Shown: positions 43,061-51,332 of the stretch, piece by piece
Numbering within the stretch: the first letter of the stretch is position 1
Layout: every line of letters begins with the position of its first letter
Assembly: GCF_036569345.1 (NCBI RefSeq)
Contig: NZ_DATCQT010000142.1
Span: 1-64,000, forward strand
DNA length: 64,000 nt
Direction of reading: 5' to 3'
Source: Clostridium_AD sp036569345
Lineage (GTDB): Bacteria > Bacillota > Clostridia > Clostridiales > Clostridiaceae
Notes under the pieces: model-generated
Database searches by the model: none
Told to the model about the DNA's origin: nothing
What the model saw: the letters and a program-made list of their open reading frames with translations, nothing else
Made by a program: the position numbers and the translations under genes

Positions 43061-44281
43061 ATGAAAAAAGATAATTACAAAATTAGTACTTCTATCATTG
43101 TTTTGTTTTTTATATTTTTATCGAGTTTATATTTCTATAAACTCGATAATTTTTACACCAATAAAGATAAAACTATTTCTACAATAGCTTTAGTGGATTC
43201 CGAAAAAACTGAAGTTACTAAAGTAATAGAAGATATTTATAAAGAACGTTGCTCCATGTTTATTACAAGCGATCTTACTAAACTCCCTAATTATTTTGAT
43301 ACCTCTCAAAAACTTGGAAAATGGAGCTTAGAGCATGAAGTGAAACGATTTAGTTATTTTAATGATTGGTCAAGTCAAAGAGGTATGAATTTTATAAAAG
43401 TTGAATCTACTCCCAAAATAAGAAAAATAACAAATACCCAAAGAGGTCTTCGCTTATTGGTGGATGAATATTATAAGTTTCAGTATACTTACAAAAATGA
43501 TGTAACGCCCACTACAAATATTTTTGGAGTAGGGTTAACACACTCTATGGAATTAATAAAAAAAGATGAAAAATGGATAATTTATTCTGATTGGTATTTA
43601 GATTGCTTTGAAGATGCATTAAAATCATATTTAGGAGAAATGAAAGACTTCAAATCTAATGCTTTTAAAGAACCTATTTATACCCTAGGAAGTTGTCCTA
43701 AAATGCCATCTGAAGACAAGGTTGTTGCTAAGGGTCATTATGACAAAGTAAATGCTGTTAAATATGCTGATAAATATTGTGGAATACCATGGGCAAGTGG
43801 AAACTCAACAAAGTATAATAAAAGATACACAAACTATTCCGGCATTGGTGGAAATTGTACCAATTATGTATCTCAATCAATTGGAGATAAAGAAGGTGGT
43901 GGTCTTAGATTTGATGGCACTTGGCACACTACTTACAGAAAATATAATGGATCTGACGGAAGCTCAGCATGGGTTAATGCAGATGCTTTCAAAAATTATT
44001 TGCTTTATAGTGGCAGAGGTAAAGTACTAGGAAAAGGAACATTTAAAGAATTAATTTCTCCTATTCCTGGCTATCCATGTGGTGTTATACAAAAAGTGGA
44101 TTTAGGCGATGTTATATGTTATGCCAAAGGTCGAGATATCGATCATTTTGCTATAGTTACTGGTTTTGATTCTCATGGTTATCCTCTTGTTAATACCCAC
44201 ACTATTGACAGGTATCATGTGCCTTGGGACTTAGGCTGGGGAGATAAAAATATTAATTTCTACTTAATACATGTAAAATAG
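43061..44281 (+). CDS. exported amidase_6-domain protein
   Basis: 406 aa. One N-terminal membrane anchor (about 8-26), a region rich in charged residues (about 45-210), then an amidase_6 domain (about 225-405). The putative catalytic Cys is in GGNCTNYVSQ and the His in DIDHFAIVTG, as in CHAP/NlpC-like Cys peptidases. It is probably a wall-acting amidase or peptidase outside the membrane. The coding sequence for the anchor contains a strong hairpin followed by five T residues (43118-43154). Confidence 0.8.
   Translation: MKKDNYKISTSIIVLFFIFLSSLYFYKLDNFYTNKDKTISTIALVDSEKTEVTKVIEDIYKERCSMFITSDLTKLPNYFDTSQKLGKWSLEHEVKRFSYFNDWSSQRGMNFIKVESTPKIRKITNTQRGLRLLVDEYYKFQYTYKNDVTPTTNIFGVGLTHSMELIKKDEKWIIYSDWYLDCFEDALKSYLGEMKDFKSNAFKEPIYTLGSCPKMPSEDKVVAKGHYDKVNAVKYADKYCGIPWASGNSTKYNKRYTNYSGIGGNCTNYVSQSIGDKEGGGLRFDGTWHTTYRKYNGSDGSSAWVNADAFKNYLLYSGRGKVLGKGTFKELISPIPGYPCGVIQKVDLGDVICYAKGRDIDHFAIVTGFDSHGYPLVNTHTIDRYHVPWDLGWGDKNINFYLIHVK
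43118..43154 (+). promoter_or_regulatory. terminator-like hairpin inside the coding sequence
   Basis: Perfect 14-bp arms (TTATCGAGTTTATA at 43118-43131 and its complement at 43136-43149) around TTTC, followed by TTTTT. It covers codons 20-31 of the amidase gene. It may act as an attenuator or slow translation of the anchor. Confidence 0.5.
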
Positions 44282-44290
44282 TTTAAAATA

Positions 44291-44335
44291 TAGTACCATT
44301 GAATACAATATAATCTTACTTGCTCAATGGTACTA
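44291..44335 (+). terminator. terminator of amidase_6 gene
   Basis: TAGTACCATTGA pairs with TCAATGGTACTA around a 21-nt loop, followed by TTTATTTTTA. It begins 9 bp after the stop codon. Confidence 0.8.
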
Positions 44336-44431
44336 TTTATTTTTATTTTTATTAAAATAAATTTATAGGTTTATATTCTTAACTCAATATTCCATGCTAA
44401 AATTTTAATTTATTACCTTTTCTCTACATTA

Positions 44432-44950
44432 GTTAATGACCCGACTAGATTAAAAGTAGGTTACAGCAATAAGCTTGGCAAGGAGGGGGAGCTTACTAGT
44501 GATATTGCAAAAGATAATAACGCCATTGCAGCAATTAATGGTGGTGCTTTTACAGATAAAACTTCTGGATCTCTTTTAACAGGTATTGGAGCAAATCCAG
44601 CTGGGGTTATAATATCTAATGGAAAAATTGTTTATGTTGATATGAAAGATGAAAATCAAAAAAGAGAATGTGTAGCATTTACTAAATTGGGCAAGCTTTT
44701 AGTTGGTCCGTATTCTATTAAAGAAATGAAAGATTTTGGGGTAACTGAAGCAGTATCATTTGGACCAGCCATAATAGTTAATGGACGAAAAACTATAACT
44801 AAGGGTGATGGGGGCTGGGGCATTGCACCTAGAACTTGTATTGCACAAAGAAAAGATGGAGCAATATTATTATTAGTCATTGATGGTAGAGAGTTAAATA
44901 GTATCACACTTTTTTATTTTTCTCATGAGCCCCATCCTTTTTCTTATTAG
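44432..44950 (+). pseudogene. truncated phosphodiester glycosidase (NAGPA/DUF2233)
   Basis: In frame from 44432: VNDPTRLKVGYSNKLGKEGE, then AAINGGAFTDKTSGS, GANPAGVIISNGKI, SFGPAIIVNGRK, GWGIAPRTCIAQRKDG and LLLVIDGR. This is the exopolysaccharide-related NAGPA domain. The signal peptide and start are missing, and after LLLVIDGR the frame runs into unrelated residues before a stop at 44950. Both ends are lost. Confidence 0.8.
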
Positions 44951-44972
44951 CCAATATTCTATAATTCAAATA

Positions 44973-45650
44973 TCAGATTTCTGTATTTCGGATCTCATTT
45001 TCTCCATTTTCATCTTTCTTTCTCTTTTCTTTTATAATAACTATAAGTACTGGCAGTAATGAAATAATTATTATTGCTATTAGCATATAAGAAAAATGAT
45101 TTTTTATAAAAGTTAGATTACCAAAAAAGTAACCCCCACCTAAAAATAAACTTACCCATAATCCTCCACCAATCATATTGTAAGGAATAAATTTTGAGTA
45201 ATTCATTTCTCCAATGCCAGCTACAAAAGGTACAAAGGTTCTAATTATAGGAATAAATCTTCCTATAACTATTGCCATTGAGCCATGCTTTTCATAGAAC
45301 CTCTGAGCTTTTAGCAAATGATCTTTATTAATAAACCTTACTTCTTCTTTCTCTAATATCTTTTTCCCAATCTTTTTACCAATATGATAATTAGCGGTAT
45401 CTCCAAGTACTGCTGCAAGATACACTACAACTAAAAGAGCAAATATATTCATTGATCCAATTCCTGCTAGTGCTCCTGCTGCAAACAGCATTGAGTCGCC
45501 AGGCAAAAATGGCACAACAACCAATCCAGTTTCAATAAATATGATTAAAAACAGAATAACATAAGTTAATACCCCATACTGCTGTATTAGTAACCCTAAA
45601 TACTTATCAATATGCATTATTCCATTTATAAAGTTGATTAAAATATCCAT
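44973..45650 (-). CDS. DedA family membrane protein
   Basis: 225 aa with five to six membrane segments. The hallmarks are ETGLVVVPFLPGDSMLFAAGA, the loop FYEKHGSMAIVIGRFIPIIRTF and VPFVAGIGEMNYSKF. DedA proteins recycle undecaprenyl phosphate or phospholipids across the membrane. The ATG at 45650 is preferred to one nine codons upstream because GGAAGGGG lies about 6 nt before it. It lies 113 bp after a flippase-like gene in the same direction, so a joint role in lipid-carrier turnover is plausible. Confidence 0.9.
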   Translation of the reverse strand: MDILINFINGIMHIDKYLGLLIQQYGVLTYVILFLIIFIETGLVVVPFLPGDSMLFAAGALAGIGSMNIFALLVVVYLAAVLGDTANYHIGKKIGKKILEKEEVRFINKDHLLKAQRFYEKHGSMAIVIGRFIPIIRTFVPFVAGIGEMNYSKFIPYNMIGGGLWVSLFLGGGYFFGNLTFIKNHFSYMLIAIIIISLLPVLIVIIKEKRKKDENGENEIRNTEI

Positions 45651-45763
45651 GTTTTCCCCTTCCGTTATACAACACATCTATATATTTTCCTATATTTTCT
45701 ATTATATATATGTAAGATTAAAAACAGATTAAAAAACTTTAAACTAAACTTAACAATAATAGC

Positions 45764-46783
45764 TTACAATTTATCATCATCTTTAATTGTATTTCTTGGT
45801 AAGTGGATTGAAAACAATGCACCTATCCCTATACATGAATAGAAGGTTATAATTCTCCATAGAATAATTGCTGGAAATATGTTTTCTTTAAAAAACGCCT
45901 TAAAGAGCAAAGCAAATCCGCCCTCAGCCCCACCTATTCCTCCTGGAAGTGGAGTTATTGATACTATCGTCATTACTAAGGTTTGTGCTGCTAGCATATT
46001 CCAAAGAGTAGCGGACTGTAATTTAAAGCTTCTATAGATGCAATATGGTATTACATAAAACACTGTGAGTTGAATTGTATTAATAATAGCAACCTTTATA
46101 ACCGCCTTATAATTTTTAGCAATCAAAGCGGCGTTATTATGAAAGTCCACTAGATTCTTATCAATTTTATGTTTATACCCCCCCACATCCTTTACTAATT
46201 TTACTTTCATTAAAAATTTAAGAATATTGAGTAATAAACTCCTAGTAAATTTTTTATTTACAGAAAACATAACTGCAATTAAGATAATTGCTAAATTAAA
46301 TCCGAATCCTAAAATGCACAAATAAGAAAGATAAGATATCATTGATTTAAAATAATTAAACTTTAAAACTATAATAATAAATGAATATACTGTCAAAATT
46401 GTCTGATGAATAATAAATTTCATCATTAAAATAGAGCTAGCTGAACCTGAATCTATACTACTCTCCACTAAAGCGTAATAAATTGCAGGTTGAGCACCTG
46501 TCTGAAGTGGTGTTATAGCTCCAAAAAGTTGACCAACCATAGCAGCTTTTATAGATTTCCAGAATTTTCGTCCTGAAAAAAGTATCCGTGTCAACTCATG
46601 TAATATCAATGTTTCTAAAATCCAATAAATAAGCATTAACATAATTGCAACTAATATCCATGAGGTGTCTATTATCCTAATTACACTAATTAATTGGTTT
46701 AAACCATTTTTATATAAGAAAAAGTATAGTAACATTACTGTAGATACTATAAAAACTGCTATATTGAATATTTTGTTTTTCAT
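45764..46783 (-). CDS. flippase-like membrane protein (UPF0104/LPG-synthase TM)
   Basis: 339 aa, about eight membrane helices. GQLFGAITPLQTGAQPAIYYAL and ITPLPGGIGGAEGGFALLF are the family motifs. It is related to, but clearly different from, the protein at 13450-14544. CAGGAGAT precedes the ATG. Substrate is probably a lipid or lipid-linked sugar. It lies after the second MgtE-N/CBS gene with a 143-bp gap, so it could be partly under the M-box. Confidence 0.85.
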   Translation of the reverse strand: MKNKIFNIAVFIVSTVMLLYFFLYKNGLNQLISVIRIIDTSWILVAIMLMLIYWILETLILHELTRILFSGRKFWKSIKAAMVGQLFGAITPLQTGAQPAIYYALVESSIDSGSASSILMMKFIIHQTILTVYSFIIIVLKFNYFKSMISYLSYLCILGFGFNLAIILIAVMFSVNKKFTRSLLLNILKFLMKVKLVKDVGGYKHKIDKNLVDFHNNAALIAKNYKAVIKVAIINTIQLTVFYVIPYCIYRSFKLQSATLWNMLAAQTLVMTIVSITPLPGGIGGAEGGFALLFKAFFKENIFPAIILWRIITFYSCIGIGALFSIHLPRNTIKDDDKL

Positions 46784-46926
46784 AAAAATCTCCTGACTAT
46801 TCTATATTGTAATACAACTTAAAACTTGCAATTTAGTTTAATGAAATTAACTTAGTAACAATGTTAGTATGCATCAAATTTCTAATATTATTTTTATATT
46901 TGCATTTCACTCATATTATACCTCTT

Positions 46927-48153
46927 TTAACTAATCTTTCTTTTGTTTTTAAGCAATTCATAAATAATATCATTTATTATAACATTACCCAGTAACTTCA
47001 TGTCGTTATCTGTAACAGGAATAGCTACAAGATTGTATTTTGAAACATTTTTTATCAAATCATTGATACTATCTGTATCAAACATCGATTTGAATTTTTT
47101 GTTCATAATATCACCTATTTTGCTAGTTGGTTCAGAAATGATTAGGTCTCTTAGGGAAAGAGTTCCTATTAATTTGTCATTTTCATCTACTACATAAAGG
47201 CTGAATAATTCATCTTCTTCAGGTTTTAGCTTCCTTAAACTTTCAATTGCCTCATTTATAGTTTCATTGTTTTTAAAAGATACAAAATCCGTGCTCATAA
47301 GACTGCCAACTGCTTTAGAATCATATCCTAACAATTCTCTAATTTCGTCTGAAGCTTCTTTTTCCATGCTATTAAGCAGTTCTTCTACCTTTTCGTCCTT
47401 CATACCATCAAGAATATCTGCAGCTTCATCCGCTGGCATTTCTTCTAAAACATCCGCAGCTTTATCTGCAGATAGACTTTCAATGAAACTAACTTGTGCC
47501 TCTTCTTCCATTTGTTCTAAAACATCTGCAGCAGTTGCATTATCTAGTGATGAAAAAATAGTAAGACCAGTTTTCGCATCAAAATCTTCAATAATATCAG
47601 CTAAGTCAGAAGGGTGAAGAATAGATAGAGAATCATAGGTTTTTGATAAAACAATATTTTCATTAGATGTTACAACAGCCTCTACATCATTCCATAACAT
47701 CAGCTTAGCAGAAATCTTAAGACCTAATATCTTAAGTGGTTTAGCGATTCCAATTCTTCTTAAAAGACCATCTATGCCAATGTCAACAGCAACTACATAA
47801 GCTCCTTTTTCTAAATATGATAGTGAAATATCATTTACACGAACTACTTTTCTTCCATTAACATCTATAATCTGTTGATCTAAGATATGCTTTCTTAAAA
47901 ATAATGTATTAGTCGAAGTATATTCTTCAATTTTGTTACAAACTAAAAGATACTGCCCCTTTTGTTTTGTAATTGAAAAATATTTAAAGTTGTAGTCTTT
48001 AATTCCATTATTTGTCTTTATTTTTGCAGTAGTTACATGAGGACTTTTTAATTCATTTATAATGCCTAGATCACTTAGTTTTCCGATTACTTTCATATCT
48101 GGAGAATATACTTTATTCCCCAAAATTCTGCTTAGATAAAAGTTATTTTTCAT
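46927..48153 (-). CDS. MgtE-N/CBS protein, second copy
   Basis: 408 aa, same PRC-barrel, MgtE-N and CBS layout as the protein at 35852-37078 and nearly identical through the CBS and MgtE-N parts; differences cluster in the first 110 residues (SPDMKVIGKLSD versus TSDLKVIGKLID). The transport domain is missing. The ATG at 48153 follows AAAAGGAGG by 6 nt. A hairpin (GAAAGGGATG at 48171-48180 with CATCCCTTCC at 48214-48223) separates it from the riboswitch. No transporter gene is directly downstream, unlike the first copy. Confidence 0.9.
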   Translation of the reverse strand: MKNNFYLSRILGNKVYSPDMKVIGKLSDLGIINELKSPHVTTAKIKTNNGIKDYNFKYFSITKQKGQYLLVCNKIEEYTSTNTLFLRKHILDQQIIDVNGRKVVRVNDISLSYLEKGAYVVAVDIGIDGLLRRIGIAKPLKILGLKISAKLMLWNDVEAVVTSNENIVLSKTYDSLSILHPSDLADIIEDFDAKTGLTIFSSLDNATAADVLEQMEEEAQVSFIESLSADKAADVLEEMPADEAADILDGMKDEKVEELLNSMEKEASDEIRELLGYDSKAVGSLMSTDFVSFKNNETINEAIESLRKLKPEEDELFSLYVVDENDKLIGTLSLRDLIISEPTSKIGDIMNKKFKSMFDTDSINDLIKNVSKYNLVAIPVTDNDMKLLGNVIINDIIYELLKNKRKIS

Positions 48154-48292
48154 ATTGCATCCTCCTTTTAGAAAGGGATGCAAAACCACCTGTAAAATAG
48201 TTTTATAGAGTGACATCCCTTCCAATATATTAAATTTTTTATTTGCTTGGGACCACTGTCCATTAAATAATCACTCTCCTAAAATTAAAATA

Positions 48293-48520
48293 AAAAAATC
48301 TCTTCACAACGAAGTGAAGAGATTAATGTGCGTAATAAATAAAAGCGCGGAAAAACTAGCTCATCTCCACTCGTTGAGTTTTAGCACTGTACAGCTTAGA
48401 GATTTGATACTCAGCTACATTAAGTAAAACCTTAATCCGGTAATACCTGCTGACCCGTTGGCGTCTCTCGACATTTCTGGGCAGTAGCGTGTGTCTTATA
48501 CAGTAACCTCACCTAACAAG
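48293..48520 (-). ncRNA. second M-box (ykoK) Mg2+ riboswitch
   Basis: Almost identical to the element at 37124-37350: conserved GTTAGGTGAGG, ACACGCTACTGCCC, GTCGAGAGACGC and GGGTCAGCAGG, with the terminator (AATCTCTTCAC/GTGAAGAGATT plus seven T residues) at 48293-48323. Changes are mostly single bases in loops. It controls the second MgtE-N/CBS gene. Confidence 0.93.
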
Positions 48521-48682
48521 AATATTAAATTATAATTTTTAATTAATATTTTTCTTATAATAACATACTATGCGTCAATTACAATATTGTCAATGATTTT
48601 CAAATTCATTTAAATGTAAATTATAATATATCCAAATATTTAAGAAATATAATTGTAGAATAAACTCCTGTTAGTGATTAAG

Positions 48683-49438
48683 CTATTTATAATATATATC
48701 AGCTAAAGCTTTAAAATCCAATCGTGCAGCCTCATCTAATAAATTAGCGGATATTTTTGCCTTCTCTATTCTAAATTCATCTAATACACTAATTATTTCA
48801 TCTGCATTTCCTATCCCTATTCCATGTCCAAAATAATCTCCGTCACCTATATCTATAACATTTTCTCCTTGCCATTCAGGCTTTAATGGATTTACATCAG
48901 GATTATAAAAATATCTTCTATCCCCTGGTAAATAATCATCTCGTTTTTCTATATAACCCGCATCTTCAAGCAAATTATCTATATAATGCCAATTCATTAA
49001 ATGTATTTCGGGAAATAATTCATTAAAAAGTTTATCAGAAAATATTTTAAGCAATGCTTGATAATAAATAATAATTATTGCGGTAGCACATTCAGTACCA
49101 TATTTAGAACTATTTATAGAAATGTCCTCAATAGCAGCACTTGGAGTTATACCTTTTTTTAATATAAATCCACCTTCCTCAGTTCGATCCCAATAATCAA
49201 GATTGCACATTGATTTACGAAAGGTTTCAAATGACATATCGCCTTTATCCATATTTTTAGCAGCAATAACAATATTTCCTCGCAATTCTAACTCAAACTT
49301 CAATTGATTTAATGAATTATACTCATACCGTTCTTTGCTTAAATCTATCTTCGTAATAATATCTCTTTCAATACTATTTGGTTTATATTCATTTATAAAA
49401 GAATCAACTTTAATGATATTATTAGAAATTATGATCAT
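48683..49438 (-). CDS. tgl: spore-coat protein-glutamine gamma-glutamyltransferase
   Basis: 251 aa, close to the 245 aa of Bacillus Tgl. The catalytic Cys is in ECATAIIIIYY, with the partner Glu in WQGENVI and His in YFGHGIGI. The N-terminal LKFELELRGNIVIAAKNM also matches. The enzyme cross-links coat proteins through glutamine-lysine bonds late in sporulation. GAGGAGAG precedes the ATG. It follows an unknown gene by 48 bp and is probably co-transcribed with it. Confidence 0.92.
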   Translation of the reverse strand: MIIISNNIIKVDSFINEYKPNSIERDIITKIDLSKERYEYNSLNQLKFELELRGNIVIAAKNMDKGDMSFETFRKSMCNLDYWDRTEEGGFILKKGITPSAAIEDISINSSKYGTECATAIIIIYYQALLKIFSDKLFNELFPEIHLMNWHYIDNLLEDAGYIEKRDDYLPGDRRYFYNPDVNPLKPEWQGENVIDIGDGDYFGHGIGIGNADEIISVLDEFRIEKAKISANLLDEAARLDFKALADIYYK

Positions 49439-49486
49439 TTACTACTCTCCTCTATTCATGATATAGGGATTAACAATTATTAATCC

Positions 49487-50245
49487 CTAATCTCTAAACC
49501 TAGCTTCTGCAATGCTTATTTGATTAGTTATGGAATAGTTAATCCATGATTTCCATAAGTATATATTTTTATAATGAATCCTACGTGAGAAATTTGATAG
49601 CAACATCTTATTATATTCATCTAAGTTATTAAAATAACTTAACAAGTTGTTTTCATTTTTAGTGTATGGTATGAATGGTTTTCCAGTATAAAGTGATACA
49701 TCCCTGCACAGATATTTAGCATCTAAAGCTATGATATAGGGTTTAGGCTTACTTGTTCTTTGAAAACTTTCCCCTGTAAAATATAAAAATGGATAATTCT
49801 CTTTAATCCAGTAAAAAAAATCTATATATTGTTTTTTATTATCTTTTTCCATAGTTATATCTATGGAAGGTGCAAATTCTAAAAGTTGGTATGCTAATTT
49901 AACATCATTTACGTCCTCTGAATTTAAGTAATTTGCGATTAACATTAAGCTATAGGGATCTTTTGCTTGAAAAAAAGTCCAAATTAAATCATGAGTAAAA
50001 AGACCTTTCCTGTTTCTATAAAAAATCATGTCTACTATAGCAGGCAAAATTGTTTTATCATTATAAATCTTTATTAAAAGTATTGAGGTACCATCTAAAA
50101 ATTCATCACCTTTATTGCTTAGCCCTTGCTGAGTTATGCCTCTTTCAAACAAATCTTTCAAAACATGATAAGGTATTTCCCTATAATTAGAATATAAATA
50201 TTGAATATTTGAAAAACTTGAGGTGTTTACATCATCTAAGCACAT
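49487..50245 (-). CDS. unknown protein, upstream of tgl
   Basis: 252 aa from the ATG at 50245, chosen for GAAGGGGGCG 8 nt upstream (an ORF of 35 more codons has no ribosome site). It has no membrane helix or signal peptide. The sequence is rich in Tyr, Asn and Phe, with PSIDITMEK, LFTHDLIWTFFQ and a basic end ISIAEARFRD. I do not recognise the family. Proximity to tgl suggests a spore protein, perhaps a transglutaminase substrate. Confidence 0.6.
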   Translation of the reverse strand: MCLDDVNTSSFSNIQYLYSNYREIPYHVLKDLFERGITQQGLSNKGDEFLDGTSILLIKIYNDKTILPAIVDMIFYRNRKGLFTHDLIWTFFQAKDPYSLMLIANYLNSEDVNDVKLAYQLLEFAPSIDITMEKDNKKQYIDFFYWIKENYPFLYFTGESFQRTSKPKPYIIALDAKYLCRDVSLYTGKPFIPYTKNENNLLSYFNNLDEYNKMLLSNFSRRIHYKNIYLWKSWINYSITNQISIAEARFRD

Positions 50246-50348
50246 ATAATCGCCCCCTTCATTTATATTTTGATTTTCAATACAAATAACCATATTATAT
50301 AATATTATCAATCTAACCATTATGTTAAAGATATTATATTGAAGGAGC

Positions 50349-50375
50349 AAAAAAACAGATGATTTTATTCATCTG
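50349..50375 (-). terminator. terminator of the 50.4-51.1 kb gene pair
   Basis: On the minus strand CAGATGA pairs with TCATCTG around a 6-nt loop and seven T residues follow. Confidence 0.82.
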
Positions 50376-50429
50376 CATCATATTCCCTATTATCTATATT
50401 TTATTTTATATAAGGTATCCCCTGGTATT

Positions 50430-50669
50430 TTACTTAAATATCATACTTTTTACTAATTTCTTATAAATTTCCTTGTTCCCAGTTCGTTCACTTTCTAAAA
50501 ACAAAAAATCACTTATTTTGGATATGTGTTTTACCCAAAGAGCTGTTATCTCTTTTTCTTTTAACGAATCCTCTTTGATTTCTTCTAAAGACGAAGTGAT
50601 AACCTTTAATATATTTTCTTGGATATCATCTAAAGATCTTGTAATCGGGTTTATATCTAATGAATTCAT
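50430..50669 (-). CDS. small unknown protein
   Basis: 79 aa, helical and acidic, with no hydrophobic segment. It follows the coiled-coil protein gene by 10 bp and AAGGAGAG precedes the ATG, so the two are one operon. No family recognised. Confidence 0.55.
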   Translation of the reverse strand: MNSLDINPITRSLDDIQENILKVITSSLEEIKEDSLKEKEITALWVKHISKISDFLFLESERTGNKEIYKKLVKSMIFK

Positions 50670-50679
50670 TCTACTCTCC

Positions 50680-51120
50680 TTAATTATCGGTTTCTTCCAT
50701 GTGCTTCTTCTTATTTTGGTATTGAGCCTCAGCCACTATGTCTTCAAAACCCTCTTTTGCATTTGACATTCCTTCCATTGTTTTGTCCATCATTAGAAAA
50801 GCAGATTGTATAGTTCCTACAGCAATTTTCCTTAAGGGATTAATAAACATTTTTTTCATTGAAAAATTCATTTTTTCTTCATTGTCTATATTATTTGATA
50901 CTCTATTCTCATATTCACTCTTCAAATTGTTTAATTCATTCATAACATTTTCTATATTTTCACTGATATTCTGCACGGCTTCATAAGAGTTTTCAACTTT
51001 CTCTTTCATATTATTTTTATTGTCCTCAAGGCATTTTACATCTTTAAGTAGTGTGTCATATTTTTGTCTTAACTCATTAATTTCATTTTGAAGTTTATCC
51101 TTATTCATAGTTTCTTCCAT
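50680..51120 (-). CDS. coiled-coil protein of unknown function
   Basis: 146 aa from the ATG at 51120. Residues 1-75 are a coiled coil with heptads of Leu/Ile/Val (LQNEINELRQKYDTLLKDV). The C-terminal part has a mildly amphipathic stretch (FINPLRKIAVGTIQSAFLMM) that could touch a membrane. GGGAG lies 11 nt upstream. It forms a pair with the next small gene. I do not recognise it. Confidence 0.55.
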   Translation of the reverse strand: MEETMNKDKLQNEINELRQKYDTLLKDVKCLEDNKNNMKEKVENSYEAVQNISENIENVMNELNNLKSEYENRVSNNIDNEEKMNFSMKKMFINPLRKIAVGTIQSAFLMMDKTMEGMSNAKEGFEDIVAEAQYQNKKKHMEETDN

Positions 51121-51332
51121 CACAATCATCTCTCCCTATTATTTATATTCAATCATATTATTTACCATTTAAAATTAAAATATTCTTAATAAAAAAACAG
51201 ATGCCTATATTTTACTTTTCACAATAATTCACCAATCTAAATTTTTAATAAGGGAAAAAATATGTAATAATTTCCTTAAATAGTGACATACTAAGTTATG
51301 ACATTCAACTAAACCAAAAAAGGGGATTTAAA

